Source of the DNA: Cercophora sp. LCS_1
Taxonomy: Eukaryota; Ascomycota; Sordariomycetes; Sordariales; Lasiosphaeriaceae
NCBI GenBank assembly: GCA_036250225.1
Contig: JAPZLL010000022.1
Span: 1 to 64,000, forward strand
Direction: 5' to 3'
DNA length: 64,000 nt
A program made the position numbers and the translations under genes. The notes below the pieces were generated by a model. It did no database searches. It saw nothing but the letters and a program-made list of their open reading frames with translations, and was not told the origin of the DNA. This document shows, piece after piece, positions 11,412 to 22,757 of the stretch; position 1 is the first letter of the stretch; the number at the start of each line of letters is the position of its first letter.

Positions 11412-13337
11412 TCACTGCACCTGCAGCACCTTGGTTCTGCTGGCCTTTTGCTCCAACAGCGCCACTACCCAAGCATCGACCTCAGCCACTGCCCTCCTAG
11501 GGCTCTTCTTGCGCTTGAGGAGAAACCCCTGAATCTCAGCGGGCGAAATTAGCTTGCCATCAGGGATCTTGTCACCAAATTGGCAAGCGATCCGGTGAAG
11601 GTCCTTAGTTGTAATGGGCGGCTCCGTTTTGTCGCCAACGCTCGGCAGCTTTGATGCCACGGTATCATTCGCATCGCCACCGTCTTGGTCATTGGATGAT
11701 GTATCGAGAAGTTCATCCACCTCGGTTGATCCATCGCTGAGATAGACCTCCTTTTGGTCCGCCGATTCTGTGTCTGGCGATGGAGGCTCACTCTGCGTAG
11801 CCGTCGTTGTCGTCGTCACAACCATCTTGTTATCAGCCTCGTACATGCGGATAAAGAGCTCGACAGCCTGTTGCCTTGTGGCGTTGGTAAAGGCGACCTG
11901 AAGATCGACGCGGCCGGGCCGGATAAGAGCTTCGTCTAGCGATTCGGGCTTGTTAGTCGTCATGATGAGCACGCGGCCTTCGTGGGAGGCTACGCCGTCG
12001 ATGGCGTTCAAGAGACCGGAGAGAGATATCCCCTTTTTATCATCGGGGCCGCCTTGTTTTCGGAGTTCACGGGCGAGCTCGGACACGCTCCAGTCTTCTT
12101 TTTCCTGGGTCTTTTCTTTTTTGACGCTCTTTTTGCTAGCGCCATCATTGGTGTCGTCCTTGGTCTTAACCCGGTCGGGGCCGCGGGAGAGACCGGCAGT
12201 GTCGATATCCTCCAGCAGGACGACGCAACGACGCGGGAGCGAGTTGAAGAGGGCCGAGAGGTCTTCCTCGGTAAGAGACGGGTCGAGGAGGGAGATGACG
12301 TGAATGTCGAGGCCGAAAACGCCAGCCAACGCGAACGAGAGCGAGGTCTTGCCTGTGCCTGGCGGTCCGTGGAAGAGATAGCCGCGTCGAAGCGGGATAC
12401 CGCGATTTGCATACCAGCGCGGAGTGGCTGGATGGAGATACTCGTTCATATCAAACAGGATCTGGACTTTTTGCCCAGCGTCCAGCACAACTGTGCTCAT
12501 GGGGCGAACTGGTCGGGTCGCAACCTGAAGCCAGCAGTGCCGACCCCCGTACCTTCTGATGTTCTGGGGAGCGGGCCGCTTGACAATAGTCTTTGCGTGG
12601 TGGTCTGCGTAGAACTGCTCCTTGGCGTGTTGTAGGAGCGCTTTGATGGGCTCCGGGGATCGTCCGTAGCACGTTATCACCAGCTTCTCCTTGTCCTTGA
12701 ACTGGGGCGTCCCGCTGGCATTTCCATCATCGTACAGCGACTCTTGCTTTCTGTGGAGCCGGTAATACCTGGATTCAAACCAGAACCCGTGCAAGCCAAA
12801 GGCGGGAGTGAACCGAGGTGGAGATTTGGCCTCCTGGTTTGAGAAGTTGATATAGATGCCAGCCCCATCAGCGGAAATGTTGGTCGTAGTGAAATCCCCC
12901 TGGTCTTCGCCCTCCCACATCTGCTTTGAGAATGTTTCGGCTGCCAGGGATCGCGAGTTCACGAGATATGGTTGTGACGCCAAGAATTTCATCATGTGGT
13001 TGAACATTTCATCCGTGTTGCTGATGCTGATGCTTGCCGTGAAGTAGTGCTGGGTGAGATTGTAGGCCGACATGTAGAGCTGTCTCCATAGCTTGTTCAT
13101 TGCCCAGAGGAAGCCAAAGACGGCCAGGATAAAGGACGGGTCGATGCCAAAGCGGTTTCCTGCCATGCTGTGGAGGAGCATGAACACTTTGAGGAGCGGG
13201 TTGAACTGGGTGCCGAGAAGCGGTGCCAGGCTCTCCATTACACTCTCTGATGTGCTCCGTTCCGTGCCATTGGCCCCGTCGCTAGCATTAGCAGCGAAGG
13301 TCGGAAGGGCGCCTCGCAGAAGGGTGTTGAAATCCAT
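11412..13337 (-). CDS. BCS1-like mitochondrial AAA ATPase
   Basis: A single exon of 641 residues; the first ATG is at 13337. A hydrophobic segment at about residues 66-85 (SFILAVFGFLWAM) is the probable membrane anchor, followed by the BCS1 N-terminal domain (YFTASISISNTDEMFNHMMKFL). The AAA module has Walker A GPPGTGKTS near 322, Walker B VVLLEDID near 376, and a sensor/arginine-finger block MTTNKPESLDEALIRPGRVD. A Lys/Glu-rich insert of about 50 residues sits after Walker B, and an acidic linker precedes the C-terminus. True Bcs1 inserts the Rieske protein into complex III. Filamentous fungi carry many BCS1 paralogs of unknown role, and the insert and long tail suggest this is one of them, not the orthologue. 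That distinction is inference. Confidence 0.88.
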   Translation of the reverse strand: MDFNTLLRGALPTFAANASDGANGTERSTSESVMESLAPLLGTQFNPLLKVFMLLHSMAGNRFGIDPSFILAVFGFLWAMNKLWRQLYMSAYNLTQHYFTASISISNTDEMFNHMMKFLASQPYLVNSRSLAAETFSKQMWEGEDQGDFTTTNISADGAGIYINFSNQEAKSPPRFTPAFGLHGFWFESRYYRLHRKQESLYDDGNASGTPQFKDKEKLVITCYGRSPEPIKALLQHAKEQFYADHHAKTIVKRPAPQNIRRYGGRHCWLQVATRPVRPMSTVVLDAGQKVQILFDMNEYLHPATPRWYANRGIPLRRGYLFHGPPGTGKTSLSFALAGVFGLDIHVISLLDPSLTEEDLSALFNSLPRRCVVLLEDIDTAGLSRGPDRVKTKDDTNDGASKKSVKKEKTQEKEDWSVSELARELRKQGGPDDKKGISLSGLLNAIDGVASHEGRVLIMTTNKPESLDEALIRPGRVDLQVAFTNATRQQAVELFIRMYEADNKMVVTTTTTATQSEPPSPDTESADQKEVYLSDGSTEVDELLDTSSNDQDGGDANDTVASKLPSVGDKTEPPITTKDLHRIACQFGDKIPDGKLISPAEIQGFLLKRKKSPRRAVAEVDAWVVALLEQKASRTKVLQVQ

Positions 13338-15097
13338 CTTGGACTGATGCCTCGACCCACACGCAGTCGTTACAGACACGGGTTGCAACGAATGACGGCC
13401 GTGTCGTGAAAGTAAAAGGCCGAGGCGAAGCAAGGAAGCTTCGTGAAGAGCAAAAAATAAATAAATAAATAAAAAGAGGCTGAAGTTGAAAAGACGGTGA
13501 CTTTATAAAGCAAGAAGCTTGAAGGTCATGGGTTTCTGCCTTGGACTTCAAGGTAGGTAGCCTGGCAAAAGTTCTTGACTTCGCGTATTAGGTTGACAGA
13601 TGTCGAAGGGAACATACATCACAACCGCGGTACGTGAACCAACCTTACAGCGTGGCGGGAGTAGAAGATGGTGTGAACACAGGCAAAGAAAATGGTGGGG
13701 AAGCCTTGGTACTTCCTGAAGGCAGACCGCTTGGGTCAGCAAGCTGCAAGACAACTCAGAAAGAGGTGGAAGCCTCCAAACACGCAGTGCTCTCATCTGC
13801 TTGCCCGCACACGGCATCTGACTTGCTGCCGTGTTTGTATGGTTTGGCCGGCCAGACGCACAACATGGGTAACAAAACGGGGCCCGGCCTAGATGTAGGG
13901 CCGGCCGGCAAGGTTGTGTTCCTGCAGGCCATATTGTCACAACAAAACGCCAGGCCCATTTTGCCGGGCCATCCTCAACCTCAGACCCGGAGGGCGACAC
14001 CCCACGTCAGGATCGACAACTCGTCGACATTCCCTGCAAGTTCCTGTATGTTAGAGCCTTAGGTCGATACGCTCCTGATATTGTTGATATTTTCTTTTTC
14101 TTCATGCCAATCTGAAATAGTGTCCCGCCGTGTTGGTTCTTTTGGGTTCGATATCTGTGAATGAGCAAGCCAAGCAAGGTAAGTAGAGTACGGAATACAC
14201 CAGGCCAGCAAACGAGCCGATACAAACCGCAGAAACCCCACCTCGCTCGCGCTCACCGAGCCGTCGGAGGACACCAGACAGCGGGCACGCACGATCTTCA
14301 ATGCACACCTGAGAAGTACTGACCTCTTCTGAGCTAGGCAACAAGGCCTGGACGCGGCTGGCCAAGGATTCGCTCCCTCACTTGGCGAGATCCCTCCCGC
14401 ACAAGAGCCTCGCCTCAATGCCTCAGCTGAACTTCAAAGGAAAGAGCAATGCCGCGCGCAGGTCAACACCAACGTGCCTTCCACCAGGTTGTGGATCGGA
14501 TGCAACGGTCTTGTCATGGGAGGATGGTAGCGGGGCTGTGTGACCCGAGATGGACGCCACCCTTGCCCATTCGGTTCGCTCCGACCAATGAGATCTGACA
14601 TGTTGACTTCTGTCGGCACGTAAGCATGCATCCCATGCTTCTGCGGGTCATATCCTTCGAGAGGCGGAAGTCCTCATTTTCACAGACCTAGAAACGGTAG
14701 TTCGGCATGGACAGCAGGTTTGTGAATAAGGCACTGCGCCTCACTAGGCAGGGACCCAGTGTGCTTGATGATGAGCGTCTAAGGTATGAAACTTTTTTCC
14801 TCTTCCAGCTGTGAATGTGGTTCAAACCAACCGTCCGGAACCGGACGGTTGAGCAACTTGGGTTCCCGTGAGATAGCATATTGTGACCCTCCACGTTCCG
14901 TCAGCCCGGAGCTTACTTGCTGCCATGAGGCTACACAACAGCAACACACGTCCACTGTCGGCTGCCGGGTGAACTCCAGAGCCGCATTGCATTCCACGCA
15001 ATGATACGGGATCTCACGGGAAGGGACAGGCGCAGAAATACGAAAACGTTATGATTCGCGGCACATTTTGGTAGCTCGCACCTGTATAGTTTCCCGT
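13338..15097. other. intergenic 1.76 kb with GGCCGG cluster and long palindrome
   Basis: It holds the promoter of the BCS1-like gene (with an AATA-type microsatellite near 13455-13475) and the 3' flank of the asparaginase gene. Around 13845-13975 there are repeated GGCCGGCC/GCCCGGCC words. At 14828-14851 there is an 11-bp-arm palindrome. Open frames on both strands overlap and lack family signal. Confidence 0.4.
14828..14851. repeat. perfect inverted repeat, 11-bp arms, 2-nt spacer
   Basis: The arms are CAACCGTCCGG and CCGGACGGTTG, separated by AA. CGG/CCG half-sites in inverted order are the usual binding form of fungal Zn2Cys6 regulators, but none is shown to bind here. It lies between the BCS1-like and asparaginase genes. 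Confidence 0.6.
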
Positions 15098-16993
15098 TCA
15101 ACCCCCTGCCACTTGCTTCCCGATATCCATGCCATGTGCTTGCTGCATTTCCTCTGTGGCCTCCCCACCAGAAACTGATCCCGGGGCGTCAGATTCTACC
15201 GGTAAACTACCAACCTCCTCGCTGTCAACTTCCACAAACCCATGGCTTACCGCCTCCCCAGCCTCCGACGTCTTTGCAGATGATTCGGCCTCCCAAAGAT
15301 GCGCCCCGGCTTCCTTGAGTAGTTTAACGCACTCGTGGTTTCCCATCTTCTCTGCCAGGTACAACGGCGTGTTGTTGGCTCGGTTGCGGGCGTGGACGCT
15401 AGCACCACTCATCAAAATGTCGCGCAGGATTTCTGAACGAGGGCCCACGGCTGCTAGATGGACCGCGGTGTTGCCCGCATAATCGCCCCTTTTCAGCAAC
15501 TGATGGTTGAACTCATCGCCTTCGAGTATCTCATTCACAGTACGGACGTCGCCGTTGCGAATAGCATACCCGAGAGCTGTGAAAGCGGACTCTGGTAGGT
15601 GGCGATGCTTAGTGGCAGTCGAGAAGATGGAGGAAAGAAAGGGAGAAAAAAAAAAAAAAGTTCACGGCGCGCTGCCGTAACTAATGATACAATGACTGCA
15701 GCCGTTGCTGCCGCTTTCAGGGCTACCTTCTGAAGACGTTAGGAAATCCGCCCTTGTATACTCACCTGCCGAGGTCAAACGGGCGACTGCCGAGTCGATG
15801 CTTCCGGCAGGATGGGAGAATGAGGGCAGCGCCATCTCGGTCATTTCCCCCCGCAGTGAATGGGCCATTCGCTTGGTGACTTCTGAGTACTCCAGTTCCG
15901 GAAGTGCCAAAAGATAAGACAATTTTGTCAGCGCCGCTTCTGTGGTCAAATCGTGACCAAAGACGACGCCGGCTCGCCCCAGTGCTGTGCCGGGGGCGTA
16001 TAGAGGCGACACAAAGCCGTTCGTGCATTGACTGACGTTGACGATGACCGTTCCTCGATCAACAGCCTCCTTGATGACTTTTGTCAAGCTTCCATCTACA
16101 CCCCCTGGCGCATTGCCCATACCAAAGGTCTCGAGAATCAAACCCCGTAGATTTGGCACCCGAAGCACAGAATCCACCATCTCGGGTTTGATGCCAGGGA
16201 AGATGCGCAAGCAAGCCACGTGAGCGGTGTCAAGGTACTTGGTCACCTGGAATTCGGCGATTCGAGTCGGTCTGCGCACCAAAGCCCAGTTGACGTCCAC
16301 CCCGAGACTTGTCACTTTTGCTAGCGGATCGCAGTTTGGACTGTCGAAAGCCTCAAACGAGGAAGCCGAAACCTTGGTCGTTCGATTGCCGCGAAAAAGG
16401 GTGTGGTGGAAAAAGAGGCAGACTTCTGGGATGACAAATGTACCTGCAATGATGAGGGATCCAAGCAGATTGTCGACCGCATCCGACTGCAGTGCGAAGA
16501 TGGACGCTTGGGAGCCTGTGAGAATAACTGGCTTCCCCAAATCCGACATCATGAATGACAACGCGGAGGCGGTGTATGCTAGGGAGTCGGTGCCGTGAAG
16601 AACAACGAAACCGTCAAAGAGCTTGTAGTTCTCCTTGATTGTGAGGGCAATCTCGGTCCAGCCCATCGAGGAGATCGAGCTAGAGTCGAGCAAGGGCTGG
16701 AACTCAAGAATGCCGTACCGAATATGTCTTGAGTAGGCGCTTGGTGGGGTTCTCAGACTGTCGAGCATGAGCTTGGTGCCGCTCTTGTATGCCGGGATCT
16801 GGATGGTAGGTGCTGAGCTGTCGTTGAACGATGGACGAGGAGCCATTGCGTTTTCGAGAAAGCCCGTCATTGGAACCAAGCCGTCGGCCGAGGGTTGCAT
16901 ACAGATCGTGCCGCCAGTCATGATGATCAGAACTCTCGACTCTGGATAGTGGTGCTCGGGGTTCTCCCGCTCCATGAACGTAACCTGCCCCAT
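15098..16993 (-). CDS. L-asparaginase with C-terminal ankyrin repeats
   Basis: Exons on the complement are 15766-16993 and 15592 minus one (15591) to 15098, giving 573 residues. The 174-nt intron has donor GTGAGT and contains a T14 tract. The type I asparaginase domain covers about 15-400: TGGTIC near 26-31 carries the nucleophilic Thr, VVLHGTDSLAYTASAL carries the second Thr-Asp pair, and PVILTGSQ follows. Past the intron are ankyrin repeats (TAVHLAAVGP, TPLYLAEKMGNHECVKLL) and an acidic tail. The architecture resembles fungal and animal cytosolic asparaginases; it hydrolyses asparagine to aspartate and ammonia. The start at MGQVTF is chosen because the upstream in-frame codons lack an ATG. 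There is no obvious signal peptide, so a cytosolic site is inferred. Confidence 0.93.
15646..15659. repeat. A14/T14 tract inside asparaginase intron
   Basis: This is a homopolymer run on the + strand. On the transcribed strand it is a T tract inside the 174-nt intron, upstream of the acceptor. Confidence 0.7.
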
Positions 16994-18534
16994 GATGCTG
17001 GTTATGGTGCTGGCTTGCCGAGAGGGTGGTGTTCGTGTTTGCAAGGCATTCGACGCCCGGTTTTCGAAGGTGACGTGAGGCGCAAATGATCTCGCTGTAA
17101 ATAGTAAAACGGCTCTGGAAGGTTATATACCTACAAGTTCTCCAGTGGCATGGCCGAGTTCTCTTGGAACCGGTGACTTCACTGTTGATTCTGCACAATC
17201 GGACCACTCGCTCCTGCTGCAAGAGAAGTGAATTATCCGATAGAAAGTGAATCGACCAAACGCCGGCCCCTATCCGCTGCAGCCACCAAAGCTCGAAGGC
17301 AAAAATCCGGATGGGAAACACTAGTCATGTGCGGGCGGATTTTGGAGTTTTAGTCAGAGAAAGCCAATTCAAGAGTCCGACTGGACAAAGAAACCAGGGT
17401 GCGCTAGGTGGGCTCCGAGTCTAGCCAGGGCAAGCAGGTGCAAGCCCGACTTCGGGCTTGTCGGATGAGACGCACTGTGGGATTGCCATCTGCTGAGTCT
17501 GGCGAAGATAAGACAGCATGCCAGTCACCATCGGCATTTTTAGGAACGGGACCGGACGAGCAGGACATGGACGGGGTTGTTGAGATGCGGTCGCTGATAA
17601 AGCAGCCCGAAACGTGCGCAGTGACCGATAGCGGAGAGCGCGGTCTTGTTTGCGTGCGCGGCATCAAATTGAAAAGGTTCAGAGTGCGTTTTGTCTTGAA
17701 AGGGGTGTTCTGACAAGTATAGGTACGGGTGCTGCCCACTTTCGATAAAATGGGAGCAGTCACATCGACTCGAGAGAAACCCGCTCAACAGTTTAGAAGA
17801 GGACAGCGGCATTTTATAGGGTTCTTCACGCAGTAGCACGGGGGTCAAGCACTGGACCTCCACGCTTCGAACACAGCTCCGAGTTTCTCAATCTTGGCAC
17901 CGTCCCTGAGCTTCCCCAGCGCGGGGTGCATACAAGGAGGCATCTTCCCATCACGCCGGCTAGAAGCCTCAAAGTTCCGTCTTGATTTTGTGATCATCTC
18001 GATGCGATGATACCTACCGCCAGTCCTGTGCAACCGCCTGAATAATTGCTCCCTTCGGACAAGCAAGGATCGCCGAGAACCCCCGCCAAACGACAGAAAC
18101 CGAGTCGCGGCCGGCAGCACATGACTTGAGCGCAAGAATGGGTTACGCGTATGAAATTTGCAGAGCTCAGACGCGGTGTCTTGAGCAGGTTGGTGTGTCT
18201 GCGAGTTGCCGCATGTTGAATCAAGGAGGCGCCCAAACGCTCAGCTTAACCTCCGAACCGCCGGAGCCGTGTGCAAAATGCCGGAAGAGCGGTGACCGGT
18301 CAGAGGCTTGGCACGCCAAGAGCCCGGTCGCGAAACTGGAACCGACAAACGGAACAGCTCCACCGTCGGTCGGCCTTCAATTCGCGGCAGGCAGGAGCTA
18401 AGGTACGTTACTGATTTGATCAGGGTTGCAACACAATTTACGGTTTTTTTCTTCTCCCTACATCAACTGACTGGTTTCACATCAAGCGTTTGGTGTCCAG
18501 TATTCGCTTTGTGCGCTATTACCAGACCGAAAAT
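16994..18534. other. divergent promoter region, asparaginase / histone chaperone
   Basis: These 1.5 kb separate two outward-facing genes. Short open frames on both strands have no family resemblance. I identified no specific regulatory site. Confidence 0.4.
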
Positions 18535-19705
18535 ATGGCGTCTCCTACCGATGATCACGAAAGCAATGTCACTTACCAACAGCTCGCAGACCTCGAGCAT
18601 GAGTTCGATGAGGTCGAGGCCGAGATAAGTAAGTCATCATGTTTGCCAAGTATGGGCAGCGCCGTTGTGCGCTTCACTCGCCGGCCTCTCAACTGTTCTC
18701 CGTTTGCCGCCGATGCGCCGGGCGTGGCGGTTCAACAAGAGCGCAACGGCTCGCTAACACTTATGGTTGTCGCATTCAGTCCGCCAGCAAGTGCAGCTTA
18801 CAAAACCGCTCTACGAGAAGAGGCACAACCTCATCTCTCAAATCAAAGGCTTCTGGCCATTGGTGTTCGAGCAGGCACCTCCCGATATCGATGAGTACAT
18901 TCAGCCCAGCGACTCGGCCGTTCTCCTCTCGTCGCTTACCTCGCTGTCGGTCTTGCGCTTTGAGATAGAGAATGGTGGCAAGGGCGATCCACGAAGCGTG
19001 GCCATTCGCTTTGAATTTGCCGAGAACGAGTATTTTGACGATAGGGTCCTTGAAAAGAAGTTCTGGTACCGCCGCTCCAAAAACTCAGCCGGCCTGGTCA
19101 GCGAGCCCGTCGACATCAAGTGGAAGGAGGGTAAGGACTTGACGGAGGGTCTCCTCAGCCTCGCCAAGGCTGTTTGGGATGAGGAGCAAGCCACTGGCAC
19201 GAACGGTGCAAAGACGAAGGGCAAAGAATTGACGACCAAGCAAAAGGCTCTCAAGGAAAAGATTGAGAGCGTTGGGCTCGGTGGCGTGAGCTTCTTTTCG
19301 TGGTTTGGATTCAGGGGTGAGCATATCTCGGCCGAGGAAAGCAGAATCGCCACGGAGGAGGAAAACGACAAACGCCGGTGCCGCAATGCTGGTGAAGAGG
19401 TTGCATCACCGGCCGATGACGATGAGGAAGACGAGGACGAGGATGAGGACGAGCTAGAGATTTTCCCCGGTGGAGATCAACTGGCACTTGCCATCTCGGA
19501 CGACCTATGGCCCGGTGCCATCAAATATTTCAGTAAGTTCGCCCGTATTTGTTGGTTGGCCGGCCTCGTGTATTGACACCCCGCAGCCCAGGCACAAGAG
19601 GCGGAGGATATTAGTGATATCGACTTTGAGTCTGATGAAGAGTTGAGGGATGCCGATGGGATGGAGGACGAGGACGAGAGACCCTCCAAGAAGCGCAAGG
19701 CGTAG
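18535..19705 (+). CDS. NAP-family histone chaperone (SET/Vps75-like)
   Basis: Exons 18535-18628, 18780-19532 and 19587-19705 give 321 residues. Introns begin GTAAGT in both cases; the first is 151 nt. The N-terminal helix (YQQLADLEHEFDEVEAEI) and QVQLTKPLYEKR form the dimerisation helix. The core IKGFWPLVFEQAPPDIDEYIQPSD and the beta-subdomain FEFAENEYFDDRVLEKKFWYR are typical of the SET/Vps75 branch. The later FFSWFGF block and strongly acidic segments (EDEDEDEDELE and the C-terminal stretch) fit histone binding. A terminal KKRK is a candidate nuclear signal. SET/Vps75 proteins bind H3-H4 and, in yeast, partner Rtt109. I cannot tell SET from Vps75 with certainty. Confidence 0.92.
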
Positions 19706-21278
19706 TTCGTTCGTCCCTGGGATTTTCTTCTGTTTTCTCTCACACGTGCGGCATTGCGTCCACGGTTGAGGCCTGCTCGAATCCGCGCCCCTTCGCGATC
19801 CTCACACTGGAATTTACGGGATAGACAAAAACCGGACCGGAATAGTTATTTTGCGTGTTCGGGTGCCTCGCGTCTGAAATACCAAGCTTTGTTTTGTGTG
19901 CCAGAGTAAAGTGGTGCACCACGTCACCAGGTGCGGATCCTTGCGCTAAGCATCGCAAATTCACTACCTATTAATAGGGGCCCTTACTGATCCTCGGGTC
20001 CCGGCTCGCTGGCCATGCGAGGCGTTGTGCCAAGCATCTGGTATCGTTTTGCGTATTTGATTCAGGAAAAAAATAGGAGGCTCTTACCCAAGGAAGTTCC
20101 TAGCCTCAAAAGCTGTGGTCAGGCCATGCAGCAACAGCGCAAGCTGTTTCGAGTTGCAGACGTCATCGCTCACTGGAAACCTTGAAATGTTTCAAGTACA
20201 GATATTCTGCTAGTTTATGGCTGAAGAAGATCGCCACCCACCGGGAAAACAAATTTTGCCTTGGTTAAATCGCAACAGCCTTGACATTTGATCATTCCCC
20301 TTCTCCTTTCCTGGTTCTTGTTGTTGACGTCTGTTGGCGCTGTGGCGGGGTGCGCCTGGGCCTTGCAGGGGCCATCCAGGCGCGGCTTACGGGTGCAACA
20401 AGGGTAGCGGAAAACCTCCAACTCTTCGCGTTTCATCCCTTTCGCCTGTCTCCTCCTGCTTTGCTCACGGACAGCTTTCCTTTCCGCTTTAGCACTGTCA
20501 CGTCACGGCTCCGCGACATGCCGCGACAGCTTTGTTTGCTGCAAGGAAACGGGAGAGATTGCAGTCACATGCGACCCTGGACTGCGCAATGGACGAAGAG
20601 TGGCTGGCGCGGAGGTCCAGACCGTGGCCTCCGTGGGTCCGGAGTTGACTTGATGGGTGCCGCCCTGCCCTTGCAGACAGGCCAAGCGCTGGGTAAGGTT
20701 GGGCGATGCGGACGAGCTCAAGATCTCTTGGGGATTGGCATGGTAAACTTTTGGAGAAGAAGAGTTTCATCCCATTTTCCTTCCCTTCACCCCCTCTACT
20801 TCTCTTCCTACCTCCCCGCCTTTCATTCCCTTCTTGGTGATACTCCCCACGGGACTGGGTGGAGGTTTGTCCTGTTATTCTGTTCCTTTCGATGATCTAG
20901 GTCATCTTTTTCTACTCAACTTATTCTCGTTCGTTGTGGATTTCACTGCCTTCTGCCTTCACCCTGGCAGGGCCGCTCGTTTTTACTTCCCCTATGGTCT
21001 TGTAGGCCTTCCATTCTTTACTCCTGGTCGAGTTCTTTTTTTTTTACCATTGCATTCGTACCTCGGACTGTCCTGCGGACCACGTCATACTGTCGACCAC
21101 TTCATTGCTCTTGTTTCACTCTAGAGGTTCAACCGCCATTTGATGGATACCTCGAGTCTGTCTCTTATGAATCTGAAAACACGCTGAACTCCTTGTCCTC
21201 AACCTCGACGGTATACGACCATTCTCAATACCCCGAGTCGGCATTCGATCAAGCTGTGGTTATCCCACTCTCGAGAAA
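19706..21278. other. intergenic, long pyrimidine-rich leader of GH76 gene
   Basis: No gene is supported. From about 20745 to 21270 the + strand is notably C/T-rich, as is common for promoters and 5' leaders of well-expressed fungal genes; it lies just upstream of the GH76 start. A 204-codon open frame at 20281-20895 has no family signal. Confidence 0.45.
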
Positions 21279-22757
21279 ATGAAGTGGTTTCTCAAAGCTG
21301 CGAGCGTGGCAGCCCTCCTGGTGCGCTCAACAGAGGCGGTCGAGCTGGTGTTAGGGAACGAAGGTGAGAAAGGTCGGAACGTTCCGCCCAGGATCGGACT
21401 GACTTCAATGCAGCTGCTGTCAAGTCGGCTGCTGGCACAATAGCATTTGGCCTGATGAAATACTACACCGGCAACAACACAGGAGATGTTCCCGGGAACC
21501 TTCCTGACCCATATTTCTGTAAGATACGACTATCCATGTTTCTGGGGCCTCACGTTTAGCTAACAAGGTCTAGGGTGGGAGGCTGGAGCGATGTTTGGAA
21601 CCATGATCGACTATTGGAAACTAACTGGGGATTCAACTTACAACGATGTCACGATTCAAGCCATGTTACACCAGGCAAGCGACACTCGAGACTTCATGCC
21701 ACCAAACCAGACGAGAACGCTTGGAAACGACGACCAAGGATTTTGGGCCATGGCAGCAATGTCAGCAGCTGAGAATCGATTCCCCGATCCACCACAAGAT
21801 CAAGCCCAGTGGCTCGCTCTTGCCCAAGCAGCCTTCAACCAATGGGCATCTCGATGGGACGAGGAAGCCTGTGGGGGTGGGCTTAGGTGGCAAATATTCA
21901 CGTTCAACAGCGGTTTCAACTACAAGAATTCCATCTCAAACGGTTGCTTTTTCAACATCGCGGCGCGTCTCGCCCGCTTCACTGGAAACCAAACTTACGC
22001 AGACTGGGCCACGAAGATCTACAATTGGCAGGAGTCTGTGGGGCTGATCACGCCTCAATACGATGTTTTTGATGGTGTCACGATCAAGAATGGCAACGAT
22101 TGCAGCGACACGGATCAGATTCAGTGGAGTTACAACCACGGGATCTTTCTCCACGGTGTCTCAGCAATGTATAACATCACCAACGGCAGCGACATCTGGA
22201 GGCGTCGTGTTGATGGTATCCTGGATTCAACGATCAGAATGTTTTACAACAACAGCATCATGATTGAGCAGTTTTGCGAAGAGCCAGGTTTCTGCGATAT
22301 CGACCAACAAAGTTTTAAGGGATACCTGACTCGGTGGATGGCAAGCTCGACACAACTGGCACCTTTCACCTACGACAAAATCTATCCTCTGTTGGAATCG
22401 AGCGCCGTGGCGGCTGCGCGCGCATGCACTGGGTCCCCAGCAACTGGGTTCAGCGGCATTCCCGGAACAGCGTGCGGCTTCAAGTGGACGACTGGTGGGT
22501 TTGACGGCCTGATCGGCGTAGGAGAACAGATGAACGCGCTCGGTGCCGTCATGTACACCTTGATCGATCGTGTCCCTTCGCCAGTTACATCGGAGACTGG
22601 TGGGACATCGTTGGGCGACCCCGATGCCGGCCTCAACCTGCCCCCAATATATCCAGAGTTGGCACCCATAACGCTGCCAGAAAGGGTTGCGGCGGGATTC
22701 TTGACATCGGCGATAGCATTAGGTGTTGTGGCTGGAAGCGCATTTGTAATGATCTAG
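21279..22757 (+). CDS. GH76 alpha-1,6-mannanase/transglycosidase, GPI-anchored (Dcw1/Dfg5)
   Basis: Exons 21279-21363, 21414-21518 and 21574-22757 give 457 residues. Residues 1-20 are a signal peptide (MKWFLKAASVAALLV...). The GH76 domain shows PYFWWEAGAMFGTMIDYW, the catalytic Asp pair in NDDQGFWAMAA near residue 114, CGGGLRWQIF, and SISNGCFFNIAARLAR. The Thr/Ser/Pro-rich stem ends in a hydrophobic tail (VAAGFLTSAIALGVVAGSA) suitable for GPI attachment. In yeast and Neurospora these enzymes link N-glycosylated wall proteins into the wall at the outer plasma membrane face. Several NxT/S sequons are visible. Start, both introns and the C-terminal signal agree, so the model is firm. Confidence 0.95.

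Noticed and set aside
20281..20895. 204-codon + strand frame upstream of the GH76 gene
   Set aside because: No conserved sequence, no splice logic, and it lies in pyrimidine-rich leader DNA.
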